DNA of 25,548 nt from assembly GCA_002358575.1 (NCBI GenBank), contig DEPD01000004.1, forward strand, positions 1-25,548. The letters are read 5' to 3'. Positions within the stretch are counted from its first letter, which is position 1; each line of letters begins with the position of its first letter. This document shows positions 15,387 through 23,209 of this stretch, piece after piece. Below the pieces are notes generated by a model. The model did not search any database, was not told where the DNA came from, and saw nothing but the letters and a program-made list of their open reading frames with translations. The translations under genes and the position numbers were made by a program. The DNA comes from Lachnospiraceae bacterium UBA3401 (lineage in GTDB: Bacteria > Bacillota > Clostridia > Lachnospirales > Lachnospiraceae).

Positions 15387-15536
15387 TCACAGAGGCAGTA
15401 TATATGGTCCCATAACCGCTATGAAATCATCTTTGTAGATACTCATATCGATACCCTTTAACACAGTTGTCTGAAAATTCTTTTCACCATAACTTTTGAC
15501 TAAATTTTTGATTTCTACTACCTTTTTATCACTCAT
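15387..15536 (-). pseudogene. Truncated BceA-type ABC transporter ATPase
   Basis: The first 44 codons of a bacitracin-type peptide-detoxification ATPase: VVEIKNLVKSYGEKN, TTVLKGIDMSIYKDDFIAVMGP. The next residues should be the Walker A loop SGSGKS/T, but the sequence changes abruptly to YILPL and a stop. The start is good (GAGGAA 6 nt upstream of the ATG). The Walker A, signature and Walker B motifs are all absent, as is the BceB permease that should follow. The break is at about 15405. It directly follows the BceS/BceR-like pair, which normally senses and regulates such a transporter. This was therefore a complete Bce-type resistance module that lost its pump. Confidence 0.8.
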
Positions 15537-15552
15537 GCTGTTTCCTCAACCT

Positions 15553-15585
15553 CCTTATAGACTTCCCAAGTCTATCGCTATAAGG
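15553..15585 (-). promoter_or_regulatory. Overlapping inverted repeats in the bceA leader
   Basis: Outer stem CCTTATAG (15553-15560) with CTATAAGG (15578-15585); inner stem TAGACTT (15558-15564) with AAGTCTA (15568-15574), 3-nt loop. The two stems share three bases and compete. On the minus strand the end of the outer stem runs into an AAGGAGG sequence, so it could mask a ribosome site. Function inferred. Confidence 0.4.
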
Positions 15586-15662
15586 ACCTGCATTCATTAT
15601 TTTTCTGCAGCTCCCAACTATTATTTGCAGTTCTTATCGTAATCTATTTTTTAGAAAAAATC

Positions 15663-15679
15663 CTTACATTTGTCTTACA
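15663..15679 (-). promoter_or_regulatory. Candidate BceR-like binding site (direct repeat)
   Basis: On the minus strand TGTAAG occurs twice, 11 bp apart (15674-15679 and 15663-15668), about one helical turn, about 127 bp upstream of the bceA start. OmpR-type regulators such as BceR often bind tandem half-sites with this phase. The assignment rests on spacing and position only. Confidence 0.35.
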
Positions 15680-15723
15680 AATCATATAGATAGGAAGCTC
15701 TTTTCTTTCTAAAGTTGAGGTTT

Positions 15724-16827
15724 CTATAGTATAATTTCTACCTTAGTCCCTTTTCCCTGTTCTGATGTAATCTGAAGCTGATGTCCAAGTCTTCTTAATA
15801 TCGCCTGACACAGATATAGTCCTATTCCAGTAGAATGCTTATCTGCATGGCCATTATACCCTGTATAACCTTTTTCGCAGACTCTTGGAAGGTCTTCTGC
15901 GCGAATGCCAATTCCTGTGTCTTCCACTATAATTCGCACGCGTTCTTCTGCGGGCACCTCCTTCTCATACCAGTGCTTTAGTTCTTTTTCCTTTTCAACG
16001 CCAGTTTCCAAATTTACTTTCTGTGCTTGAGTTATACGACACACCCGAATTGTAACACCACCCTGTCTTGTATACTTAACGGCGTTTGACAGCAACTGAT
16101 CCATCACAAAACCCAGCCATTTTTTATCGCTCACAGCCGTGATGCGCTGTGGATCGTAGGTTAATCGAAGCTGTTTGTGAATAAACAGTTTAGCATATTT
16201 ATGAATTGACGGTCGAATTGCCTCGTCTAGCAAAATATTCTGCAACACAAAATCATTGGTCTCCGCCCCCAGACGTGTATATTGCAATGCCATATCAACA
16301 TACTGCTCAATCCGAAACAATTCATTTTGTTTCTCTCTTGCATTTATGACACGCATGTCATTTTCTTCTATTTCATCTGCTTCCAAAACTAGATTTATCT
16401 CCTCATCAAGCAAAAGTTTCATCGCTGCAATTGGCGTCTTAATCTGATGAACCCACATGGAATAATATGCGGTTAAATCCTGCTGGCGATTTCGCATTTC
16501 ATTTTGAATTTTATCCTTCTCCTGCACAAGTGCCAAAATACAATCCTGATAATATTCTTCATACAAATATTCTGGTTCTTTTATATAATTTGATATTACA
16601 GCAATATTTTTGCGCAATTCATTCAGCAGACACAAACTTTCACAATGTCTGCTGAATCCAATGACTGTTGCCGCAACAGTAACAAAAATACACAGCAACA
16701 TTCCATATCCAATTTCCCGAACAGGAATTCCATTCAGAAGCATAGTTGCAGTCATCACCAGTGCGATAAACAATATCACTGCAAGCCATCCAATATTTTC
16801 TCTAATATATACCTTAAAATGATTCAT
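15724..16827 (-). CDS. BceS-like intramembrane-sensing histidine kinase
   Basis: A 367-residue kinase with only two membrane helices (about 14-33 and 39-58) and almost no extracellular loop, the mark of intramembrane-sensing kinases. The phosphoacceptor is His127 in WVHQIKTPIAAMKLLL, the BceS-type H-box. The ATPase domain has QLLSNAVKYT, EDTGIGIRAEDLPRVCEKGYTGYNG and HSTGIGLYL. In Bacillus these kinases have no sensor of their own and are switched on by the matching BceAB transporter when it meets a peptide antibiotic. The adjacent bceA is broken, so the kinase lacks its local partner. It starts 22 nt after the regulator gene, with GGAGG 7 nt before the ATG. Confidence 0.9.
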   Translation of the reverse strand: MNHFKVYIRENIGWLAVILFIALVMTATMLLNGIPVREIGYGMLLCIFVTVAATVIGFSRHCESLCLLNELRKNIAVISNYIKEPEYLYEEYYQDCILALVQEKDKIQNEMRNRQQDLTAYYSMWVHQIKTPIAAMKLLLDEEINLVLEADEIEENDMRVINAREKQNELFRIEQYVDMALQYTRLGAETNDFVLQNILLDEAIRPSIHKYAKLFIHKQLRLTYDPQRITAVSDKKWLGFVMDQLLSNAVKYTRQGGVTIRVCRITQAQKVNLETGVEKEKELKHWYEKEVPAEERVRIIVEDTGIGIRAEDLPRVCEKGYTGYNGHADKHSTGIGLYLCQAILRRLGHQLQITSEQGKGTKVEIIL

Positions 16828-16849
16828 CCAATGCCTCCATCATGCCACT

Positions 16850-17527
16850 TTAACCCACACGATACCCAATTCCCTTTTTTGTCTGAATAAAGTCTACAAG
16901 TCCCGCGTGCTCAAGTTTCTTGCGCAATCGGTTTACATTTACCGACAATGTATTTTCATCTATGTAGCTGTCACTCTCCCAAAGTTTTGTCATCAGCGTA
17001 TCTCTTTCCACCACTTTTTCCTTATTCTCCATAAGCACCTGTAATATACGCAGTTCGTTCTTGGTAAGCTCCAGCTTTTCTGTACCGTATGTCAGCGTTG
17101 CCTCCGTCAAATTTAGCATTGCGCCTTGATGTTCCAAAACAACACTTTGACTCACAAAATCATAACTTCTACGCAACATCGCCTGAATTTTTACTGTCAA
17201 CACATCCAAATCAAATGGTTTTGCAATAAAATCATCTCCCCCCATATTAACCGCCATAACAATATTCATGTTGTCTGCCGCCGAGGAAAGAAAAATAATT
17301 GGCACTTTGGAAACTTTCCGAATCTTACTACACCAATGATATCCATTATAAAATGGCAGCTTAATATCCATCAATACCAGTTGCGGCGCCGCATGTACAA
17401 ATTCTGGCATAATATTTGCCAAATCCTGTGCGCAAGTGACTTTATAACCCCAGTTTTCCAGATGACGCTTTAATCCTGCCGCAATCATCTCATCATCTTC
17501 CACAATAAATATTTTATACATTGTCAT
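16850..17527 (-). CDS. BceR-like OmpR-family response regulator
   Basis: A 225-residue regulator. The receiver has the acidic pair ED-D at 10-12, phosphoacceptor Asp54 (VLMDIKLPFYNG) and Lys103 in the FIAKPFD motif. The winged-helix domain (about 130-223) has LTKNELRILQVLM, SDSYIDENTLSVNVNRLRKKLE and the C-terminal IQTKKGIGYRV. The DENTLSVNVNRLRKKLE segment is characteristic of BceR/GraR-type regulators. It is the first gene of the operon with the kinase and formerly bceA. A second ATG two codons in (17521) has better spacing to GGGGA and may be the real start. Its remaining targets may be transporters elsewhere in the genome. Confidence 0.9.
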   Translation of the reverse strand: MTMYKIFIVEDDEMIAAGLKRHLENWGYKVTCAQDLANIMPEFVHAAPQLVLMDIKLPFYNGYHWCSKIRKVSKVPIIFLSSAADNMNIVMAVNMGGDDFIAKPFDLDVLTVKIQAMLRRSYDFVSQSVVLEHQGAMLNLTEATLTYGTEKLELTKNELRILQVLMENKEKVVERDTLMTKLWESDSYIDENTLSVNVNRLRKKLEHAGLVDFIQTKKGIGYRVG

Positions 17528-17590
17528 TCCCCATTCCCTTTATTAATTCATAAGTATTTATCTCTCTCAAAAAATTTTTCTTCAAAACGA

Positions 17591-17620
17591 ATTGTAAAAA
17601 ATTTAGAAGACATACGACAA
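17591..17620 (-). promoter_or_regulatory. Predicted promoter of the bceRS-like operon
   Basis: On the minus strand -35 TTGTCG (17615-17620) and -10 TACAAT (17591-17596) with an 18-nt spacer, 64 nt before the regulator start. Confidence 0.45.
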
Positions 17621-17639
17621 TTCAAACAAAAATAAAATT

Positions 17640-18104
17640 TTAATCCCACCAGCAATAATATACAGAATATGCATCATGATATAACTTTGCACTTGAAATT
17701 AGATCACCATTCGTATCAATAAGAAATGTTGGTTGCGAAAAAACAATCTCCTCTCCAATATCACTTGGAAATATATCTTCTGGTTCATTAAAAATTTGCT
17801 TTATCTCAATAAATGGTTGTTTGCTAAAAATAATCAAGGTATCTGCATAAATATATTGCTCTTCATTGTCTTCTAATCCATAAACTTGCACAAAAACTTT
17901 CGCACTTTCATCTATGCGAAGCAAATTTTCAATTAGAGTAACGTACCTTTGTTTTCCATCAAGGCGTTCACACGAGAAATCTGTAAATTCATCTGTCGGA
18001 TCTAAAAAATCCTTATATGAGAACCAATAGTTATTTGTATAATTTCCGTTCATTTCATCAATTTTTAGTAATGTTAGAATCATACCTTTTTGTTGATTAT
18101 TCAT
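17640..18104 (-). CDS. Unknown acidic protein, 154 residues
   Basis: I do not recognise a family. The start is well supported: GAGGAG 7 nt before the ATG, and a promoter at 18153-18181. The protein is acidic and rich in aromatic residues, with no signal peptide or membrane helix, so it is probably cytosolic. Alternating hydrophobic stretches (AKVFVQVYGL, YIYADTLIIFS, EEIVFSQPTFLIDTNGDLI) suggest a beta-rich fold. It ends with aromatic residues and a cysteine (YSVYYCWWD). Size, acidity and solitary position resemble orphan immunity proteins of polymorphic toxins, but no toxin gene is nearby, so this is only a suggestion. It is more AT-rich than its neighbours, which could reflect transfer. Confidence 0.7.
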   Translation of the reverse strand: MNNQQKGMILTLLKIDEMNGNYTNNYWFSYKDFLDPTDEFTDFSCERLDGKQRYVTLIENLLRIDESAKVFVQVYGLEDNEEQYIYADTLIIFSKQPFIEIKQIFNEPEDIFPSDIGEEIVFSQPTFLIDTNGDLISSAKLYHDAYSVYYCWWD

Positions 18105-18152
18105 ATAATTGCTCCTCTGAAATTCCGATATATTGCTATCAGCAACACAAAA

Positions 18153-18181
18153 ATTATATCACACAACCAATCTAATCACAA
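18153..18181 (-). promoter_or_regulatory. Predicted promoter of the unknown 154-residue gene
   Basis: On the minus strand -35 TTGTGA (18176-18181), 17-nt spacer, consensus -10 TATAAT (18153-18158) extended as TGATATAAT, about 50 nt before the ATG. Confidence 0.6.
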
Positions 18182-18274
18182 TAATAGAAGCATCCGAAAC
18201 AAAATAGTACGCAACATACGTGTTGAAATTTTATCTTCCTCAAGTGTACCTCTTTGGAACTGCTCAAAAATAAC

Positions 18275-18304
18275 TTGTTGCAAAGACACTTCTTTTGCTA
18301 TAAT
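18275..18304 (+). promoter_or_regulatory. Predicted promoter of the radical SAM gene
   Basis: -10 TATAAT (18299-18304) extended as TGCTATAAT, with a weak -35 TTGTTG (18275-18280), 18-nt spacer, 46 nt before the start codon. Confidence 0.6.
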
Positions 18305-18349
18305 AGATGCATACTAAAGGAATTTATGAACGGTAAAGGAGCATTATCT

Positions 18350-20137
18350 ATGACAATTCTCTTAATTGGAATCAATGCAAAATATATTCATTCAAACCCA
18401 GCAATTTACAGTCTGAAAGCCTACGCGGACAAATACTATTCACCTCAACCGAATCATGGTATCCTTGAGATTGCAGAATACACAGTCAACCAATCTCCAA
18501 GTGTTATCCTAGCCGATATCTACCAAAAAAGGCCACAAGCAGCCGCCTTCTCTTGTTATATTTGGAACTGGAATATTGTAAAGGAACTATTGGTGGAACT
18601 TCCAAAACTTCTGCCTGAAACAGAACTTTGGCTTGGTGGACCAGAAGTTTCTTTTCACGCTGAAAAAATAATGCAGGCATTTCCTCAACTTGCTGGCATT
18701 ATGGTGGGTGAAGGTGAAGAAACTTTTCTGGAACTGCTACACTATTATTGGGAGAAAACGATTTCTTTATCGAGTGTCAAAGGAATCGTCTGCAAAGATG
18801 GTTTTACGGGTGAGCGTGCACTTACTGACATTGGCAAACTTCCATTTCTGTACAATCCTTATCTTGCTGTGGGCAAAGCAGACAGCGAAAACAATACTCT
18901 TGCCTGTTTTAAAAACCGCATTCTGTACTACGAGTCCCAGCGTGGGTGTCCATTTCAGTGTGCCTATTGCCTTTCCGCCATTGATAAAACAGTGCGTCTG
19001 CGTGATATTAATATAGTCAAATCAGAACTACAATATTTTCTGGACTGCAAAGTACCACAAGTAAAGTTTGTTGACCGCACCTTTAATTGCAATCAGGCAC
19101 ATGCGCTTTCTATCTGGCAGTATTTGTTAGAGAATGATAATTGTGTCACAAATTTTCACTTTGAAATCGCAGCAGATTTGTTGACAGCCAAACAAATCGA
19201 ACTTCTGCGCAATATGCGCCCTGGTTTGATCCAACTTGAAATTGGAATACAGTCTACAAATCAAACTACTTTAAAAGCTGTTAACCGCCACACAAATATG
19301 GAAGCGTTGCGCAAAAACATCATGCAAATCCACAGTTTCCAGAATATTCATCAGCATCTTGACCTAATTGCGGGACTTCCCTATGAAGATTATGACAGCT
19401 TTGTCCACTCCTTTAATGATGTGTACGCAATGGCGCCAGATCAGTTGCAGCTTGGATTTTTGAAAGTGTTAAAAGGCTCACCCATAGAACAACACACAGC
19501 AGAATATGGCATTGTGTACCAATCGAAACCACCCTATGAAGTCTTGTATACAAAATGGCTTTCTTATGAGGAGTTACTCAAGTTAAAGAACATTGCAGAA
19601 ATGGTGGAAATTTACTATAATTCTGGTCAGTTTTCCCATATCATTTCTGTCCTGCAACAAGAATTCATTTCACCGTTTCATCTGTTTGCCGCCCTCACAG
19701 ACTATTACAATACAAACGGATATTTTATTAGCACACCATCAAGAAGTTACCGCTACCAGATTATATTAGAATTTGCCTGTTCCATCGCCTCAGACAAACG
19801 AGAACTTTATATAGAACTGCTTACATTTGATTTATATCTTCGCGAAAATCTTAAAAGCAGACCAAACTTTTCTCCCGAAAACAGAACTGACCGCCAGAAG
19901 CTAAACAGATTTTATATTCAGGAAGCGCAAGCACCAAACTATCTCAAAGGCTATAGCGGATATACTTCTGCACAGCTTCTGCGCATGACGCATGTTGAGT
20001 GTTTCTTATATCCTGTCTGGAAAGAACTCTCAGAAGACTGCACCAAAAAGCTACAAACTCCTGCCTACATTCTGTTTGATTATCATAAGCGCAATCCACT
20101 AACACATAACGCAACCTTTCATGAAATAATATTATAA
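18350..20137 (+). CDS. B12-binding domain / radical SAM protein with DUF4080-type C terminus
   Basis: A 595-residue enzyme. The ATG at 18350 has AAAGGAG 8 nt upstream; an ATG 24 nt earlier (18326) is a less likely start. Residues 1-140 form a Rossmann-type cobalamin-binding domain (MTILLIGINAKYIHSNPAIY, WLGGPEVSF, VGEGEETF). The usual DxHxxG histidine is not visible, so any B12 would bind base-on or not at all. The radical SAM core has its cluster motif at 200-207 (CPFQCAYC), followed by a TIM-barrel segment (DRTFNCNQ, FEIAADLL, LEIGIQSTNQTTL, LDLIAGLPYED). The C-terminal 180 residues match the region called DUF4080. The substrate is unknown; relatives methylate or rearrange varied compounds. 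It stands alone, convergent with the secreted DUF5722 gene. Confidence 0.88.
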   Translation: MTILLIGINAKYIHSNPAIYSLKAYADKYYSPQPNHGILEIAEYTVNQSPSVILADIYQKRPQAAAFSCYIWNWNIVKELLVELPKLLPETELWLGGPEVSFHAEKIMQAFPQLAGIMVGEGEETFLELLHYYWEKTISLSSVKGIVCKDGFTGERALTDIGKLPFLYNPYLAVGKADSENNTLACFKNRILYYESQRGCPFQCAYCLSAIDKTVRLRDINIVKSELQYFLDCKVPQVKFVDRTFNCNQAHALSIWQYLLENDNCVTNFHFEIAADLLTAKQIELLRNMRPGLIQLEIGIQSTNQTTLKAVNRHTNMEALRKNIMQIHSFQNIHQHLDLIAGLPYEDYDSFVHSFNDVYAMAPDQLQLGFLKVLKGSPIEQHTAEYGIVYQSKPPYEVLYTKWLSYEELLKLKNIAEMVEIYYNSGQFSHIISVLQQEFISPFHLFAALTDYYNTNGYFISTPSRSYRYQIILEFACSIASDKRELYIELLTFDLYLRENLKSRPNFSPENRTDRQKLNRFYIQEAQAPNYLKGYSGYTSAQLLRMTHVECFLYPVWKELSEDCTKKLQTPAYILFDYHKRNPLTHNATFHEIIL

Positions 20138-20198
20138 TAAATGATTTATAAATAGCAATCTTCTTTATGTATCGTGCAAAAAAGAGCCTTAACACAAA

Positions 20199-20226
20199 TC
20201 GAGTAGAGAAAACTTTCCCTACTCGA
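20199..20226. repeat. GAGTAGG-family palindrome, copy c
   Basis: TCGAGTAG (20199-20206) pairs with CTACTCGA (20219-20226); after one mismatch GAAA pairs with TTTC. It is the probable terminator region of the radical SAM gene, 60 nt after its stop, though the T-run is weak (ATAAAT). Confidence 0.6.
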
Positions 20227-20291
20227 TAAATCAATACCATTATAAAAAACGGTGTACTAGTATAATCTACACTAAATACCTTAATGTCTGG

Positions 20292-20429
20292 AGTACAACA
20301 AATAATAATTAGCTGACACATTGGCTTGTCAGATTGTCCTCCGCAGCCACTGCTACGACTCATTCCTCCGCCATGTATAGGAACAACCATACTGCGTCAA
20401 TGTGTCAGAAACTTATGATTCGTTGTACT
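20292..20429 (+). ncRNA. Long-stem element E1 (same family as E2)
   Basis: The 32-nt arms 20292-20323 and 20398-20429 are inverted repeats matching at 27 of 32 positions, including perfect blocks AGTACAAC/GTTGTACT and CTGACACATTG/CAATGTGTCAG. Inside, read on the plus strand, are TTGTCAG, a small hairpin GCAG-cca-CTGC (20343-20353) and the core TTCCTCCGCCATGT (20363-20376). E2 has the same order on the minus strand. It abuts the stop codon of the DUF5722 gene (2-nt overlap) and lies between convergent genes. It could be a structured RNA or a MITE-like palindrome with AGTACAA ends. The remainder of 20138-20291 holds only the copy-c hairpin and AT-rich DNA. Confidence 0.55.
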
Positions 20430-22044
20430 AATTCAATCCAAGCTCAGCCCAGCTTGACGCGCCAATGTATGGCAGTGCAAAATTTGCATAAGTTGGATCT
20501 GCTGTATCCATATACTTAAACATCTCAAAGGATACCTTTGGAGCACCGCCTGCATCTCTAATACCAACTGCCATACCATCATTTGCAACCTCAGAAGCAT
20601 GGTCAATCTGTCTGTGAATCACAATACCTTCAATAAAAGGATTGGAAGAAGCCAGTTTATATGCGTACTGCATTGCTGCTGCCTGAATATTCTGGTCTGT
20701 TGCCAGTTGCGGGTTCATGGAAGTAAATCCCATTTCAGAAATTAAAATATGACGTACATTTCCATTTGGTGCAAGTAAGAATGGCTGTGCCATATGGTTT
20801 GTTACAACCTCTAAGTTTGTTGGATTTACCATTCTCGTATTATCAGAATGCACTACAAGGTTCTTCATTCCTGAATATCCTGGAGGTAACTTCCAGAACT
20901 GGCAGTTAAACAGTGGAACTGGATGCGGGTGAATTGACAGGCCCCAGTCAATATTGCCGGTAGCATTGATAGACTGTGCAAAATTATCCAATACATTTCT
21001 GCCCGGATATGCATACTTGTTGGCATCTGTATGCATCCAGCGCTGATCAATATTTATAAACACCCTTGCTCCTGCATTCTGGCTCTTAATTGCATTGTAG
21101 CAAAGACGGAACTCTTTTGCATAATACTCTGAAAACTCTTTTTCTCCAATATCACCTGCATAGTGCCACGGTGAATTGTTGTTAATCTCATTTCCAATAA
21201 TCCATGTATGTATCGCGCTATTTTGGTCCGCATATCTTCCTGCAAGGAAAGACATCAGCGCTTCAATCTTTTCTACACCACCCTGCTCTGAAACATTCAT
21301 GGCATAGCAGTTTTTACCTGGTACACGTGCCAATGGAGCAATCAAATCCGCAGTTGCCGCATTGAAGGAATTTTTAATGACCATAATCACATTGCATCCT
21401 TCTTTTGCAAACTTCTGGCATACGATATCATATTCCCCTACAACGCCAGAATTAAAACTGTAGGTTTTTCCATTATAAGTATAGTTTGTACCGCCGCCTG
21501 TAAAGAACCGGCTAATATCAAGCTCGTATGCTGCATAACCTGCGCCGAGTGCGGAGAGGTCTGTGCTGTACTGCCAATCCGCTGTCAATCCTTTTTTGCT
21601 TCTGATTGGATAATCTGTAGATTTGGAAGCAACTGCTTCTGGATTGGTGATGTAAGACTCATTGCTGACTGGAACAAACACACCATTCTCCACTATTGCC
21701 ACTACAAAGCGAGAATACAGCTTAGAATTTGCTGTATTAAAGTCCAACGGGACGGTAAATGTAGCTACCTCCGCTGCTGGCACTGATGCACAGTAATTTT
21801 GCCTTGCACCAATCCCCTCCTCATAGGGTTTTAACTCAAATAAATAATACATTCCATCGGGAGCTGGCTGCACCTGTCCTGATGCTACAACTGTAACATC
21901 TTTTCCTGTAATCACGCAATTATTTACTGTCAGTGTTACCTCCGCGGCAAATGCCTCTGCTGGAAGCCACACTAACAATAGCGCTGCAAACAGGAATGAG
22001 AAGATCAGTTTCGCTGCCTTCTTACTCCATTTTCCCTTTTGCAT
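20428..22044 (-). CDS. Secreted DUF5722 protein, glycosidase-like TIM barrel
   Basis: The ATG at 22044 has GGAAGG 6 nt upstream and begins a clear signal peptide: basic KGKWSKKAAK, hydrophobic LIFSFLFAALLLVWLP, cut near AEAFA-AEV. The mature protein has about 505 residues. The N-terminal 120 residues are beta-rich (VTLTVNNCVITGKDVTVVAS). The rest matches DUF5722. Two glutamates are placed as in clan GH-A glycosidases: Glu286 in WIIGNEINNNSPWH (Asn-Glu acid/base) and Glu437 in HILISEMGFTS (nucleophile). Hence I infer a retaining polysaccharide hydrolase acting outside the cell; the substrate is unknown. No sortase or surface-binding motif is visible, so it is probably released. It ends in the element at 20292-20429. 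Confidence 0.82.
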   Translation of the reverse strand: MQKGKWSKKAAKLIFSFLFAALLLVWLPAEAFAAEVTLTVNNCVITGKDVTVVASGQVQPAPDGMYYLFELKPYEEGIGARQNYCASVPAAEVATFTVPLDFNTANSKLYSRFVVAIVENGVFVPVSNESYITNPEAVASKSTDYPIRSKKGLTADWQYSTDLSALGAGYAAYELDISRFFTGGGTNYTYNGKTYSFNSGVVGEYDIVCQKFAKEGCNVIMVIKNSFNAATADLIAPLARVPGKNCYAMNVSEQGGVEKIEALMSFLAGRYADQNSAIHTWIIGNEINNNSPWHYAGDIGEKEFSEYYAKEFRLCYNAIKSQNAGARVFINIDQRWMHTDANKYAYPGRNVLDNFAQSINATGNIDWGLSIHPHPVPLFNCQFWKLPPGYSGMKNLVVHSDNTRMVNPTNLEVVTNHMAQPFLLAPNGNVRHILISEMGFTSMNPQLATDQNIQAAAMQYAYKLASSNPFIEGIVIHRQIDHASEVANDGMAVGIRDAGGAPKVSFEMFKYMDTADPTYANFALPYIGASSWAELGLN

Positions 22045-22171
22045 AAAACACCTTCCTTTTCTACCTGCTTTTTTGCAGACTTTATTTTTTAGAGCTTGTT
22101 CCAACATTCCTTGAAACGCACTCAGTTACTTGTCCATTGTATCACACACACAATTGGGCTTCAACAACATT

Positions 22172-23161
22172 TTATAACAATTCTTTGTATACTCGCATAA
22201 CATTCCGAAACAGAATCCGCTCAATCTCATTGTCTGTAAAATGTTGATGTTCCAGTTCCTGAATCAGTTTGTACATCTGTCCGCAGTCTTGTATTTCCAG
22301 CCGTCCATTCATACCATCAAAATCAGTTCCAAGACCAAGGCATTCCCCACCGCCAACATTTAGGATATGGCGCGCGTGTTCCGCCATTCTTGCAACACTA
22401 GAATAATCATCATTAACCGCATTCAAAAACCGTCCATAAAAGTTTAGACCAATCACACCGCCACGGTCTGCAATTACCCGAATCATATCATCTGTCAGAT
22501 TGCGTGCATGACCACACAGCGCACGCGCATTGGAATGGCTTGCGACAAACGGCTTTTTTGTGTGTTTCGCAATATCCCAAAATCCTGCATCAGACAAATG
22601 TGAGACATCAATAATTACACCCAGCGCCTCCATTCGCTCTATAAACTGGAAGCCTTTTTCGGTTAATCCTACAGAAGTATCAAACAAAGGAAACCCTTCT
22701 GCAGAGAGCGGAGACTTCTTGTCAAAAAGATTGGGACTGGCAAGTTCATTGGGATAATTCCATGTGAGTGTCATCATGCGCGCTCCCAACTGGTACAGCG
22801 TCTCCAGATTTTGGATCTCTCCCTTACAGCAGCCACCCTCCTCTATTGTCATCAGCGCAGATAACTTCCCCTGTTTTTCATTTGCAATAATTTCATCATA
22901 TGTCGTTACAAACTGAATCTCTTTCGCATTCTTTTGTATCTCATTCTGAAAGACATCAACCAATTCCAATATGTATGCAAATGGGTCAAGTCTTTTTTTC
23001 ATATCAATGTAAAGCGCAAAATTCTGTAAAATATAATTCGCCTTTTTCATCTTTTGAATGTCCACATGCAGACTGTTTTGAAAAAGTTGTTGTGGCTTTC
23101 CAGTCCTTTGACTTTCCCACATTTCAGAGATTGTATCACAGTGCATATCTGCTATTTTCAT
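22172..23161 (-). CDS. Membrane dipeptidase family protein (peptidase M19)
   Basis: A 329-residue zinc dipeptidase of the renal dipeptidase family. Metal ligands are in place: His7 and Asp9 (ADMHCDT), the bridging Glu near 107-108 (MTIEEGG), His188 (DVSHLSDAGFW) and His209 (VASHSNARAL). The acidic segment GLGTDFDG is also typical. Length is normal and there is no signal peptide, so it should act in the cytosol on dipeptides, possibly including D-residue ones. The start has GAGGGA 7 nt upstream. It lies 48 nt after the flavin reductase-rubredoxin gene and is probably read from the same promoter. Confidence 0.93.
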   Translation of the reverse strand: MKIADMHCDTISEMWESQRTGKPQQLFQNSLHVDIQKMKKANYILQNFALYIDMKKRLDPFAYILELVDVFQNEIQKNAKEIQFVTTYDEIIANEKQGKLSALMTIEEGGCCKGEIQNLETLYQLGARMMTLTWNYPNELASPNLFDKKSPLSAEGFPLFDTSVGLTEKGFQFIERMEALGVIIDVSHLSDAGFWDIAKHTKKPFVASHSNARALCGHARNLTDDMIRVIADRGGVIGLNFYGRFLNAVNDDYSSVARMAEHARHILNVGGGECLGLGTDFDGMNGRLEIQDCGQMYKLIQELEHQHFTDNEIERILFRNVMRVYKELL

Positions 23162-23209
23162 TGCATTCCCTCTCGTTCACTTCTGACACGCTATGTTATT
23201 GTTTTAAAG

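Noticed and set aside
19944..20390. Minus-strand frame starting MVVPIHGGGMSRSSGCGG, suggestive of a cysteine/glycine-rich peptide precursor
   Set aside because: The start lies in the E1 palindrome and the rest is antisense to the radical SAM gene. No ribosome site, and the glycine-rich part is explained by the repeat core GGCGGAGGA.
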